Shown here: in pieces, positions 27,664 through 36,107 of the stretch
Numbering within the stretch: position 1 is the stretch's first letter
How the letters are laid out: each line of letters opens with the position of its first letter
Assembly (NCBI RefSeq): GCF_003628305.1
Contig: NZ_RBZM01000004.1
Coordinates: forward strand, 62,001 to 126,000
From: Cohnella endophytica
Lineage (GTDB): Bacteria > Bacillota > Bacilli > Paenibacillales > Paenibacillaceae
Length of the DNA: 64,000 nucleotides
Reading direction: 5' to 3'
Made by a program: the position numbers and the translations under genes
Notes under the pieces: generated by a model
What the model saw: only the letters and a program-made list of their open reading frames with translations
Database searches by the model: none
What the model was told of the DNA's origin: nothing

Positions 27664-28893
27664 ATGAATTCATCTTGGTTTGGGCTGGATCAGGCGATCG
27701 TACGCGCCGAGCGCCATCCTTCGATAGGTCTGATCGGTATCGATCTGAACGAAGGCACGAGCGGATCGGTTACCCGGCAATGGGAAGAGGAATTCAATTG
27801 GCGGCAATGGCTTCAATCGTCGATCGGTCGAGAAGACATCTGGTTCGGCGACGAGATGGCGGGTCATCTATGGCTGTATGCGGAAGTGCCCTTAGGGCTT
27901 TGCTTAGAAGATAGCGAGGCTTATTTGCGAGGTTTGGCAAAGCGGGTTCGGGACGCCATGATCGCGGAGTCCGGCGGCGCGTTCTACGAGCCGGCGCAAG
28001 GGACCTGGTATAGAGAACACGGGATCGGTTGCTCTATGCTTCACGGATTGACCGAAGCGACGCCCAGGGATGTCATCTATGAAGGCGTGCTGAAAGTGGC
28101 CTCGCAAATTCGCGAATCGCAGCACAATCGCAAAGATTGGGAACTCCGCTTCGAGCTCGAGCACCTGCTTGCGGAGAGCAGCATTAAGAGCGTGTACCAA
28201 CCGATCATGAAGCTGGGCGACGGCCGGGTATTCGGATACGAGGCGTTGACAAGATGTCCGGAGGGAAGTCTGTTCGACGGTCCCTTATCATTGTTTCAGT
28301 TCGCGGAAAAGCACAACATGGCTTTTGCGCTGGACAGACTGGCGAGGGAGAAGGCGATCCGGCACTGCCCGACGCTGGGAACGGTTCAGAAAATATTCAT
28401 CAACGTCACCATGAGCATCATCAACGATCCTCATTTCGTATCCGGACAGACGGTGAGGTGGCTGGACGAACGCGGACTCCACCCGGGGCAGGTCGTGTTC
28501 GAGCTTACGGAGCGCAGCTCGATCGACGACTTCGAGGCGGCCAAAAAAATATTGGCGCACTATCGCAGACAAGGCTACGAGATCGCGATCGACGATGCTG
28601 GAGCAGGCTATTCTTCTTTGCAGTCGATCGTCGAGTTAAGTCCGGACTACATAAAAATCGATCGTTCCCTCATCAGCATGGCGGATAAGGACGAGATGAA
28701 GAAGCATATGCTGCGCACTTTCGTAAGGTTCGCCAAGAAAATGAACATCCGCACGGTGGCGGAAGGCATCGAACGCCCGGAGGAACTGCGGCTGCTTCGG
28801 GCGATAGGCTTCGATTACGGTCAGGGTTACCTGATCGGACGGCCAAGCGAATATCCGACAGCTGCAATCGTAGGAGCCGTCCCCAAGGCGTAA
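27664..28893 (+). CDS. EAL-domain cyclic-di-GMP phosphodiesterase
   Basis: A 409-aa cytosolic protein. The EAL domain (about 176-405) keeps all expected catalytic motifs: YEALTR (E193), FINVTMS, FELTERS, IDDAGAGYSS, IKIDRS, VAEGIE and YGQGYLIG, so it should hydrolyse c-di-GMP. Residues 1-165 are unrecognised. The ATG at 27664 is preferred: the -10 at 27621-27626 would start mRNA near 27633, leaving ATG 27643 with almost no leader, while GGAAGATGG precedes 27664. It probably opposes, or is tuned by, the GGDEF protein upstream, and the boxes suggest induction on phosphate starvation. Confidence 0.88.
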   Translation: MNSSWFGLDQAIVRAERHPSIGLIGIDLNEGTSGSVTRQWEEEFNWRQWLQSSIGREDIWFGDEMAGHLWLYAEVPLGLCLEDSEAYLRGLAKRVRDAMIAESGGAFYEPAQGTWYREHGIGCSMLHGLTEATPRDVIYEGVLKVASQIRESQHNRKDWELRFELEHLLAESSIKSVYQPIMKLGDGRVFGYEALTRCPEGSLFDGPLSLFQFAEKHNMAFALDRLAREKAIRHCPTLGTVQKIFINVTMSIINDPHFVSGQTVRWLDERGLHPGQVVFELTERSSIDDFEAAKKILAHYRRQGYEIAIDDAGAGYSSLQSIVELSPDYIKIDRSLISMADKDEMKKHMLRTFVRFAKKMNIRTVAEGIERPEELRLLRAIGFDYGQGYLIGRPSEYPTAAIVGAVPKA

Positions 28894-28913
28894 ATGCCGG
28901 GGGCGGTTTTTTT
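28876..28913 (+). terminator. Rho-independent terminator
   Basis: A GC-rich 8-bp stem (28877-28884 with 28899-28906, one G-T pair) is followed by seven T; the left arm is inside the end of the EAL gene. Confidence 0.85.
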
Positions 28914-29024
28914 CATGTTCAAGGTCATAGGAGCAAGACTGGAAACGAGCTTCGGGGTGCGACGCTAGTGGCAGTATGTTATGATATTCGTAATGAAAAA
29001 TGTCGGTGAGGTGGGCGTTCCGCT

Positions 29025-31697
29025 ATGAGCAACGAAATGGACAAGCTGGTGTTAATAGACGGCAATAGTATCATAAACAGAGCTTTCTACGCGCTGCCTC
29101 CGCTGACGAACAGCAGCGGATTGCATACGAACGCGGTGCTCGGATTTACGACGATGCTCCTTAAGGTGCTGGAAGAAGAGAAGCCGAGTCATGTGCTCGT
29201 CGCGTTCGACGCGGGCAAGATTACGTTCCGGCACGAAGGGTACGCGGAATACAAAGGCGGCAGGCAGAAAACGCCGCCCGAGCTGTCCGAGCAATTCCCT
29301 TTGCTCAAGGAACTGTTGCAGGCATTTTCTATCCCGCAATTCGAATTGGCCGGCTACGAAGCGGATGATATTATCGGCACGCTGGCGAAGCTCGCGGAAG
29401 ATCAAGGGAAATCCGCGATCGTCGTATCCGGGGACAAGGATATGTTGCAATTGGCGAGCGACAGGGTAAGCGTGTTGATCACGCGCAAGGGCGTAAGCGA
29501 AGTCGAGCGGTACACGCCGCAAGCGATCGGAGAGAAATACGGACTCGTGCCTGCCCAGATCATCGACCTCAAAGGACTGATGGGCGACGCGAGCGATAAT
29601 ATTCCGGGCGTTCCCGGCGTCGGCGAGAAAACGGCGCTTAAGCTGCTACAGGAGTTCGGAACGGTCGAGAACGTCTTGGAGCACGTGGAGGACATCAAAG
29701 GCAAACTGCGCGAAAATATCGAGGCGAATATGGAAAGCGCCCGCATGAGCAAGCAGCTTGCGACGATCTATCGCGAGGTTCCGTTGGAGCGCACCTTGGA
29801 AGATGTCGCTTGGAGCGGTTACGATAACGCGGCTCTTGCAGCGGCATTCCGCAAGCTAGAGTTCCGGAACCTCTCCGATCGCCTCAACTTGGGCGCGGCG
29901 GACGAAGCCGCCGAGGCGGCTAGCGCGGAAACAGCTTCCCATTACGAAGTGATCAACGTCTTGACCGAAGGTTGGGCCGGCTTGAACGATGCGCTTACGG
30001 CCGCGGAGGCCGTGCTTGTGGAATCCTACGGCGACAATCCGCACCTGGCTGAAGGAATCGGAATCGCCGTAGTGTCGGAGGCGAAATGTTACGTCGTTCC
30101 GTATCGTCTGTTAGCGTCGACGGAGGCACGTCCCTTGGTCTCCTGGCTCGAGAACGCCGACGCTCCGAAGAGCAGCTACGACCTTCACCGGGTCGAGCTC
30201 GTGCTCGCGCGTTCCGGAATCTCTTTGAAGGGACAAGCGTTCGACGTACAACTCGCGGCCTATTTGCTCGATCCGACCGAAGCCGATCCTTCGCTTCACG
30301 GGCTGCTGCAACGTTACGGCTTGGGACAGATCCTCTCGGACGAAGCCGTCTACGGCAAAGGCGCGAAGTTCCGCGTTCCCGAAGACGATGCTATTGCGAA
30401 GCATCTGGCCGCCAAAGCAGATGCCGTTCGCCGGATGATGCCGTTACTGGCTGAGCAGTTGGAGCAATTGGGCATGCATCGCCTGTATTACGAACTGGAG
30501 CAGCCGTTATCCGGCGTGCTCGCGGGCATGGAGAAGCAAGGGATCTCGGTTAACGCGGAAACGTTGAAGGAGCTTGGAACGGAGTTCCAGCGCCGGATCG
30601 AGGAGACGACGTCGGCCGTCTACGAGTCGGCGGGCTTCGAATTCAATATCGGTTCGCCCAAGCAATTGGGGGAAGTGTTGTTCGATCGGCTCGGACTTCC
30701 AGTCATCAAGAAAACGAAGACAGGGTATTCTACTGACGCCGAAGTGCTCGAAAAGCTGGAGCCGTATCACGAAATCGTTCGGCGTATCCTGCATTACCGT
30801 CAGCTCACCAAGCTGCAATCGACGTATATCGAAGGCTTGCTGAAGGAAATTCGATTGGACGGCGGCAAAATCCATACGTTCTATCGGCAGACGATCGCAG
30901 CCACCGGAAGGTTATCCAGTCAATTCCCGAACCTGCAGAACATTCCGATCCGCATGGAGGAAGGCCGTCAGATTCGCAAGGCATTCGTGCCTTCCGAGCC
31001 GGGCTGGACGATTCTCGCGGCGGATTATTCGCAGATCGAGCTTCGCGTGCTCGCCCACATTTCCGGGGACGAAGGACTCAAGGAAGCCTTCTTGAACGAG
31101 ATGGACATCCACACGAAAACCGCGATGGACGTCTTCGGCGTGCAGCCGGACCAAGTGGACGCGAACATGCGGCGACAAGCGAAGGCCGTTAACTTCGGTA
31201 TCGTATACGGAATAAGCGATTATGGGCTTTCGCAGAACTTGAATATTACGCGTCGGGAAGCCGCCGAGTTCATCGAGCAATATTTCCAAGCGTTTCCTGG
31301 CGTCAAAAGATATATGGTCAGCATCGTGGAGCAGGCGAGAAACGACGGTTATGTCACGACGTTGCTGGAACGTCGCCGTTACTTGCCTGAAATTCGCCAT
31401 TCAAATTTCAACCTTCGTTCGTTCGCCGAACGGACGGCGATGAATACGCCGATTCAAGGAACCGCGGCGGATATCATTAAATTGGCCATGATGCGAATGA
31501 ACGAAGCGATATTGGAGCGCGGGCTGAAAAGCCGCATGCTCCTGCAGGTACACGATGAATTGGTGTTCGAGGTGCCGGAAGACGAGTTGGATCTTATGAA
31601 ACGTTTGGTGCCGGATGTCATGAGCACCGCTCTGCAATTGGACGTACCGTTGCGGGCAGACGTAAGCATGGGCAGCAATTGGTACGAAGCGAAATAA
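29025..31697 (+). CDS. polA: DNA polymerase I
   Basis: An 890-aa repair and Okazaki-fragment polymerase. It has an N-terminal 5'-nuclease (about 1-295; LIDGNSIINRAFYALP, GYEADDIIG, SGDKDMLQL, GLMGDASDNIPGVPG) and a central 3'-5' exonuclease-like domain (about 310-490) that lacks the D-x-E metal motif, so proofreading is probably absent as in other Bacilli. The polymerase domain (about 500-890) has motif A DYSQIELRVLAHIS, motif B RRQAKAVNFGIVYG and motif C QVHDELVFE. It is followed 29 bases later by mutM, the conserved Bacillales order. Confidence 0.97.
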   Translation: MSNEMDKLVLIDGNSIINRAFYALPPLTNSSGLHTNAVLGFTTMLLKVLEEEKPSHVLVAFDAGKITFRHEGYAEYKGGRQKTPPELSEQFPLLKELLQAFSIPQFELAGYEADDIIGTLAKLAEDQGKSAIVVSGDKDMLQLASDRVSVLITRKGVSEVERYTPQAIGEKYGLVPAQIIDLKGLMGDASDNIPGVPGVGEKTALKLLQEFGTVENVLEHVEDIKGKLRENIEANMESARMSKQLATIYREVPLERTLEDVAWSGYDNAALAAAFRKLEFRNLSDRLNLGAADEAAEAASAETASHYEVINVLTEGWAGLNDALTAAEAVLVESYGDNPHLAEGIGIAVVSEAKCYVVPYRLLASTEARPLVSWLENADAPKSSYDLHRVELVLARSGISLKGQAFDVQLAAYLLDPTEADPSLHGLLQRYGLGQILSDEAVYGKGAKFRVPEDDAIAKHLAAKADAVRRMMPLLAEQLEQLGMHRLYYELEQPLSGVLAGMEKQGISVNAETLKELGTEFQRRIEETTSAVYESAGFEFNIGSPKQLGEVLFDRLGLPVIKKTKTGYSTDAEVLEKLEPYHEIVRRILHYRQLTKLQSTYIEGLLKEIRLDGGKIHTFYRQTIAATGRLSSQFPNLQNIPIRMEEGRQIRKAFVPSEPGWTILAADYSQIELRVLAHISGDEGLKEAFLNEMDIHTKTAMDVFGVQPDQVDANMRRQAKAVNFGIVYGISDYGLSQNLNITRREAAEFIEQYFQAFPGVKRYMVSIVEQARNDGYVTTLLERRRYLPEIRHSNFNLRSFAERTAMNTPIQGTAADIIKLAMMRMNEAILERGLKSRMLLQVHDELVFEVPEDELDLMKRLVPDVMSTALQLDVPLRADVSMGSNWYEAK

Positions 31698-31726
31698 CAG
31701 CTCAGAAGAAGGAGGCGAGTACCGCC

Positions 31727-32641
31727 ATGCCTGAATTACCGGAGGTAGAAACGGTTCGAAGAACGTTAAATACGTTAATCGTCGGCAAGCAGATCGATCG
31801 CGTTACGGTCAGCTTGCCGCGCATCCTTCAGAAACCCGTCGATCCGGAGCAGTTCGCCGCCGCGTTGGAAGGAAGAACCTTCCAGTCGGTCGAACGACGT
31901 GGGAAGTTCCTCAGGCTCATCCTGGACGGCCTAGTTCTTGTCTCGCATCTGCGAATGGAAGGGCGATACGGCTTATACGAACAAGACGAACCGACGGAGA
32001 CTCACACGCATGTCGTATTCCATTTTTCGGATGGGACGGAACTGCGTTATAAAGACGTTCGACAATTCGGAACGATGCATTTGTTCTTGCCGGGAGAAGA
32101 ATTAAAGGCGGCTCCGTTGAATAAACTGGGGTTGGAGCCTTTGGACGAAGGGTTTACGCTGGATTCGTTCCGGCGCGCGCTGGGCAAGCGGTCGACGAAA
32201 ATAAAGCCGTTGTTGTTGAACCAGGAAGTTGTCGTCGGATTGGGCAACATCTACGTGGACGAAGCTCTGCACGCCGCAGGCATTCATCCGGAGAGAGCCG
32301 CCAACGAACTGAGCGGGAAGGAGCAGGGGCGGCTTTATGCCGCGATCATCGCGACTTTGTCGGCTGCCGTCGAAGCCGGAGGCTCTTCCATCAAATCTTA
32401 TGTAAACGGTCAAGGAGAGATGGGGCTGTTCCAGCATAGCTTGCAAGCCTATGGTAGAACGGGCGAGCCTTGCGTTGGTTGCGGGACGCCCATTGAGAAG
32501 TCGGTCGTCGGCGGACGCGGGACGCATGTATGTCCCAAGTGCCAGCGAGCTCCTCGCGGAGCGTCCGCGGAAGGAAGCAAGAGGACGAACAAAACGCGCG
32601 CCAATGCGGTTAAAAGCAGGTTGGACGGCTTGGGACAATAA
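31727..32641 (+). CDS. mutM: Formamidopyrimidine-DNA glycosylase
   Basis: A 304-aa base-excision enzyme for 8-oxoguanine and formamidopyrimidines. It starts MPELPEVETVRR (P2 nucleophile, E3), with the H2TH region around NQEVVVGLGNIYVDEALH and a C-terminal zinc finger CVGCG...CPKC. After the finger there is an extra basic tail of about 30 residues rich in K/R/T, longer than usual. The ATG at 31727 follows AGAAGGAGG; the upstream frame extension has no MPELPE start. Confidence 0.96.
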   Translation: MPELPEVETVRRTLNTLIVGKQIDRVTVSLPRILQKPVDPEQFAAALEGRTFQSVERRGKFLRLILDGLVLVSHLRMEGRYGLYEQDEPTETHTHVVFHFSDGTELRYKDVRQFGTMHLFLPGEELKAAPLNKLGLEPLDEGFTLDSFRRALGKRSTKIKPLLLNQEVVVGLGNIYVDEALHAAGIHPERAANELSGKEQGRLYAAIIATLSAAVEAGGSSIKSYVNGQGEMGLFQHSLQAYGRTGEPCVGCGTPIEKSVVGGRGTHVCPKCQRAPRGASAEGSKRTNKTRANAVKSRLDGLGQ

Positions 32642-32773
32642 GCAAAAAGTAGGCATTCGCACAGGAATATTCGAGCGATCGGGGCATTCGATCCTTCTGG
32701 TGCATAGGATGAACAGAACCTAACTTCCGAGTGGGGAAGTTCGGGCAAGCATCCAATGCAGGGGGAACTCGAT

Positions 32774-33469
32774 ATGATGGCACCTGTCGCATCGCTTGTT
32801 TTATTGTCGGTCGCGGTTAGTCTTGACGGTTTCGGGGTAGGTATAACGTATGGAATCAGAAAAATAAAAATACCGATATCCTCGATCGCGATCATTTCGG
32901 CTTGTTCGGGGCTTATCATCCTGCTATCGATGATGGTCGGCGTTGCGATATCGCAATGGATGCCGCCCAAAGGGGCATCAGCCGTAGGCGCGATCATTCT
33001 CATGGGCATCGGCGCGGCGGCCTTGTTACAGTTTATCCGCAACGGACGACGGGAAAGTTCGGAAGGACGGCCCTCCCGGGAAGAATATGCAGCCGCTAGC
33101 GAGCACGCAAGTTCGCGCCCGGAGGAACCGGTACTTAAGATGGAACTTAAAGTGTTCGGTTTTATTATTCAAATTCTGAGAACGCCGTCCGCGGCGGATA
33201 GGGACCGTTCGGGCACGATTAGCGCGGGGGAAGCGTTTTTCCTCGGCTTAGCGTTGTCTTTGGATGCTTTCGGTGCTGGGATCGGCGCAGCGTTGCTAGG
33301 TTTTCCTCCTCCGCTTACGGCTCTTTTGATCGCGTTGGCAAGCGGTTTGTTCCTGCTCTCGGGCACGAGAGTCGGATTCTGGGCTTCGGATTGGCGTTGG
33401 GTCAAAACTCTTTCGGTCATGCCCGGTATTATATTAATCCTCATGGGCATATTCAAATTGTTTCTATAA
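32774..33469 (+). CDS. ytaF: Sporulation membrane protein YtaF
   Basis: A 231-aa membrane protein with about six helices, related to MntP-type exporters, with a repeated LSVAVSLDGFGVG / LALSLDAFGAG signature in each half. The central loop has an EF-hand-like stretch DRDRSGTISAGE (D-x-D-x-S-G-x-I-x-x-x-E), suggesting Ca2+ binding, as in other YtaF proteins. The start is ATG 32774 behind GGGGGAAC. Its position between mutM and coaE is conserved in Bacillales. Function in spores is not established. Confidence 0.88.
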   Translation: MMAPVASLVLLSVAVSLDGFGVGITYGIRKIKIPISSIAIISACSGLIILLSMMVGVAISQWMPPKGASAVGAIILMGIGAAALLQFIRNGRRESSEGRPSREEYAAASEHASSRPEEPVLKMELKVFGFIIQILRTPSAADRDRSGTISAGEAFFLGLALSLDAFGAGIGAALLGFPPPLTALLIALASGLFLLSGTRVGFWASDWRWVKTLSVMPGIILILMGIFKLFL

Positions 33470-33480
33470 GGAAGATAGCG

Positions 33481-34077
33481 ATGAACATCGGTTTAACGGG
33501 CGGTATCGCCACTGGCAAAAGCACGATCGCCAAGCTGCTCGAGCAGCGAGGCTCAATCTTGATCGATCTGGACAAAGTCGCCCGGGAAGTCGTCGAACCC
33601 GGGCAACCGTCCCTGGCGGCGATCGCCGGGCGATTCGGGCCGCAGGTGTTGAACGAGGACGGAACGCTTGACCGCAAACGGCTCGGGTCGATCATTTTCG
33701 CGGATCCGGCCGAGCGCAAAGCGCTGGAGTCGATTACCCATCCGGCGATCCGGGCGGTCATGAAGGAAAGAATGGCTTATCATGAGAGCCATACACCGGA
33801 CAAACTCGTCGTCGTCGACGTACCTTTATTATACGAATCCGGCTTGGAGTCTTATTTTGAACAAATCATGGTCGTTTACGTCCCACGCGGTGCTCAATTA
33901 GAACGTCTCGCGTCGCGGGACAAGCTGACCTACGAAGAAGCGCGCAAGCGACTGGATGCGCAGATGGATATCGAGGATAAGAAGCTTCGAGCGGATATTC
34001 TGATCGATAACAGCGGGACTCCTGAACGGACGGAAGAGCAAATCGAACGCTTCTGGCGGGAAAAGGGGCTGGGATGA
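33481..34077 (+). CDS. coaE: Dephospho-CoA kinase
   Basis: A 198-aa enzyme making the last step of coenzyme A synthesis. P-loop GGIATGKST is at residues 7-15, with VDVPLLYESGLE and a RLASRDKLTYEEA lid region. The ATG at 33481 follows GGAAGATAGCG, 11 bases after ytaF. Its last bases overlap the next ATG (ATGA), coupling it to the transglycosylase gene. Confidence 0.95.
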   Translation: MNIGLTGGIATGKSTIAKLLEQRGSILIDLDKVAREVVEPGQPSLAAIAGRFGPQVLNEDGTLDRKRLGSIIFADPAERKALESITHPAIRAVMKERMAYHESHTPDKLVVVDVPLLYESGLESYFEQIMVVYVPRGAQLERLASRDKLTYEEARKRLDAQMDIEDKKLRADILIDNSGTPERTEEQIERFWREKGLG

Positions 34078-34643
34078 GGAAGCGGATAAAGCGCAAAAGG
34101 ATTATCCTCCCCCTCGTCTTGATCGTTCTGGGCGCGCTATTCGTGCAATCGGAATGGCTGGGGCGGTGGATTTATCCGATATCTTATACGGAAGAGATCA
34201 AACAGAACGCGGAACAGTACGGGCTCGATCCCTTGCTGATCGCGGCCATCATTCGAGTCGAATCGAATTATAAGGTAAGCGCGGTATCTCCTAAAGGTGC
34301 CGTAGGTGTTATGCAAATCATGCCGGATACGGCGGAGTGGATTTTGAAGCAAGGCGATTTCGGAAAAATGACGGCGAAGGATGCCGGAAGTCAAGCGCAT
34401 GCGGGTATACGATTGGGGTCTTGGTACGTGAAGGAGCTTAATCGACAGTTCAACGGCAACTTAGTTGTATCGTTGGCCGCTTATAACGCAGGCCCGGGAA
34501 AAGTTCGCCAATGGCTGGATAAAGGGGTCTGGAGCGGCGAAGAGCAAACGGTACGAGATATTCCTTACGGGGAGACTAGACATTACGTGCAACGTGTGAT
34601 GTATTATTATAAGAAGTACACGAAAATATACGAAACTTTGTAA
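34074..34643 (+). CDS. Membrane-anchored lytic murein transglycosylase (SLT family)
   Basis: A 189-aa protein with a basic N-terminus, one membrane helix (about 8-27) and an extracytoplasmic SLT domain. Catalytic-type glutamate is in AAIIRVESNYKVSAVSPKGA, followed by GVMQIMPDTAEW and AAYNAGPGKVRQWL. It cleaves peptidoglycan glycan strands. The coaE-transglycosylase pair is common in Bacillales and may be used in growth or sporulation. Confidence 0.92.
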   Translation: MRKRIKRKRIILPLVLIVLGALFVQSEWLGRWIYPISYTEEIKQNAEQYGLDPLLIAAIIRVESNYKVSAVSPKGAVGVMQIMPDTAEWILKQGDFGKMTAKDAGSQAHAGIRLGSWYVKELNRQFNGNLVVSLAAYNAGPGKVRQWLDKGVWSGEEQTVRDIPYGETRHYVQRVMYYYKKYTKIYETL

Positions 34644-34653
34644 CATGGAAAGA

Positions 34654-34685
34654 GAAGCCTTGAGGCGTAGTCGTCTCAAAGCTTC
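34654..34685. terminator. Bidirectional terminator-like hairpin
   Basis: An 11-bp stem (34654-34664 with 34675-34685, one mismatch) lies between the convergent transglycosylase and SASP genes; TCTTTCC follows on the minus side. Confidence 0.65.
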
Positions 34686-34714
34686 CCGGTATTGAGTGCC
34701 CTCTGGTCTAACCG

Positions 34715-34933
34715 TTATTTACCGGCAAGTTGTTGTTCTGCCAGTTGTACCAAGCGGCGGGTAATGTTACCCCCGATCGATCCGTTATCTTTCGTGGTCA
34801 TGTTCCCTTGGTATCCATCTTGCGGGATGGCGATGCCCAGCTCTTGCGCAGCTTCGTATTTCAGTTGGTCAAGAGCGGCAGTTGCTTGAGGGACAAGCAA
34901 TGTATTGCTTCTGTTGCTTTGTTGTCCGGCCAT
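34715..34933 (-). CDS. Alpha/beta-type small acid-soluble spore protein
   Basis: A 72-aa SASP that coats spore DNA and protects it from UV and heat. The family motifs are present: ALDQLKYEAAQELGI with the GPR protease cleavage-type site (around YEAAQELG), and GSIGGNITRRLVQLAEQQL. AAGGAGGTG lies before the ATG. It is transcribed against its neighbours and would be expected to be forespore (SigG) controlled, though I did not identify the promoter. Confidence 0.95.
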   Translation of the reverse strand: MAGQQSNRSNTLLVPQATAALDQLKYEAAQELGIAIPQDGYQGNMTTKDNGSIGGNITRRLVQLAEQQLAGK

Positions 34934-35050
34934 TGTTATTCACCTCCTTGCGGTTGGTAACAGTATTATGTGGTTTTATTGTTCCGATCATGTAAGGGAA
35001 GGCTTGGAAAAAGAAAAAATTGTTACGACGAAGGAGACTGAATAACCGCC

Positions 35051-35512
35051 ATGAAATGTCCTTATTGCGATTATAGCGGGACTAAGGTGCTCGATTCGCG
35101 CCCGGCCAACGACAACAAATCGATACGCCGCCGCCGCGAGTGCGAGAAATGCAGCCGCCGGTTCACGACTTTCGAGACGGTGGAGGAAACTCCGCTCATC
35201 GTAGTCAAGAAAGACGGAAGCCGCGAGGAATTCAGCAGGGATAAGGTGCTGCGCGGACTGCTCCGAGCATGCGAGAAACGTCCGGTATCCGTCGGGCAGC
35301 TGGAAGTCATCGTATCCGACGTGGAACGGGATATCCGCAACACGGCGCAAGCGGAGATCGACAGCGGAATCATCGGCGAACAATTGATGCAACATCTGTA
35401 CAACGTCGATGAAGTCGCGTATGTGCGGTTCGCGTCGGTGTATCGCCAGTTCAAGGACATCAACATGTTCTTGAAGGAATTGAACTCGCTCATGAGCAAA
35501 CATGGGATCTGA
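35051..35512 (+). CDS. nrdR: Transcriptional repressor NrdR
   Basis: A 153-aa regulator of ribonucleotide reductase genes: N-terminal zinc ribbon (CPYC...CEKC) followed by an ATP-cone (about 46-136; [20 protein letters not shown]). Length and motifs are typical. It lies in the conserved phoPR-polA-nrdR backbone, and is the last clearly housekeeping protein gene before the accessory region. Confidence 0.97.
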   Translation: MKCPYCDYSGTKVLDSRPANDNKSIRRRRECEKCSRRFTTFETVEETPLIVVKKDGSREEFSRDKVLRGLLRACEKRPVSVGQLEVIVSDVERDIRNTAQAEIDSGIIGEQLMQHLYNVDEVAYVRFASVYRQFKDINMFLKELNSLMSKHGI

Positions 35513-35655
35513 TCCGGGCTGAAGAGACGCAGGACCAATCGGGAGGCGTCTTCTTCGGCGCGGATTAATTAAGGTGACGGCAGCATCATATTTAGTACCC
35601 GGTAACGTTATGTCCCTAGCTCGTAAATTTCTCGGGAAACCCCCTCGAAATCCCG

Positions 35656-35683
35656 TTGACATCTGGTATTGTCCTGTGATAAA
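35656..35683 (+). promoter_or_regulatory. Promoter of tRNA-Ala
   Basis: A consensus -35 TTGACA (35656-35661) is followed after 16 bp by GATAAA (35678-35683), ending 23 bases before the tRNA. Confidence 0.7.
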
Positions 35684-35706
35684 CTCATTTTTGTCGTCAC
35701 AATCTT

Positions 35707-35782
35707 GGGCCCTTAGCTCAGCTGGGAGAGCGCTTCGCTGGCAGCGAAGAGGTCAGCGGTTCGATCCCGCTAGGGTCCACCA
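35707..35782 (+). tRNA. tRNA-Ala (anticodon GGC)
   Basis: A complete 76-nt cloverleaf with encoded CCA. Acceptor GGGCCCT pairs with AGGGTCC and includes the G3-U70 pair that identifies alanine tRNAs. The D arm is GCTC/GAGC; anticodon stem CTTCG/CGAAG has loop CTGGCAG, giving GGC; the T arm is AGCGG-TTCGATC-CCGCT. Its 3' end (about 20 bases) recurs in four elements downstream. Confidence 0.97.
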
Positions 35783-35795
35783 AAACGATTCAACG

Positions 35796-35821
35796 GGCAG
35801 CCTTGACGGGGCTGTTTTTTT
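35796..35821 (+). terminator. tRNA-Ala terminator
   Basis: Stem CAGCC/GGCTG followed by seven T. Confidence 0.85.
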
Positions 35822-35847
35822 GCAAAAATGATGATAATGCGTTAAGT

Positions 35848-35972
35848 TTGTACGATTTATCGTACAAGTGCCCCTTGGTTTTGATGAAGTTGGAGCCAGT
35901 TTGTACGATTTATCGTACAAAAGCCAGCATGATGGCGAATAAATCATAGAATTTGTACGAAAAATCGTTTGA
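35848..35972. repeat. Three 20-bp palindromes at about 52-bp spacing
   Basis: TTGTACGAT-N2-ATCGTACAA is perfect at 35848 and 35901; a decayed copy begins at 35953. The steps are 53 and 52 bp and the 32-33 bases between copies are not similar. They sit between the tRNA terminator and the leader of the damaged nuclease gene; the third overlaps a possible -35 (TTGAGT), so they could be operators. Confidence 0.85.
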
Positions 35973-36028
35973 GTTGGCTTAATTAGACTGGTAATGATTA
36001 AGTTTTATGCGATATTTCACTCATATTG

Positions 36029-36082
36029 GCGAAGCACGCCCCGATGATCCTGCACCGCGCAGGGTTAATTGGGGCTTTTTTT
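36029..36082 (+). promoter_or_regulatory. GAAGCAC leader hairpin upstream of nuclease pseudogene
   Basis: GCGAAGCAC (36029-36037) is followed by GCCCC (36038-36042), an inner hairpin CCTGC-ACCGC-GCAGG (36049-36063), GGGGC (36071-36075) and seven T, then AGGAGG and the start. A possible promoter lies upstream (TTGAGT, 17 bp, TAATGA). No other gene is available to be terminated here, so the terminator-like hairpin is in the 5' leader of the nuclease gene. Confidence 0.65.
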
Positions 36083-36107
36083 AATTTTAATCTAGGAGGC
36101 GAAGAAA

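Noticed and set aside
35848..35972. Short CRISPR-like array (20-bp repeats, 32-33-bp spacers)
   Set aside because: Only three copies, one decayed, and no cas genes. Treated as an inverted-repeat array or operators.
36029..36082. Known riboswitch (c-di-GMP, ZTP, fluoride or T-box)
   Set aside because: None of the signature sequences of these classes is present; only GAAGCAC and nested stems are shared.
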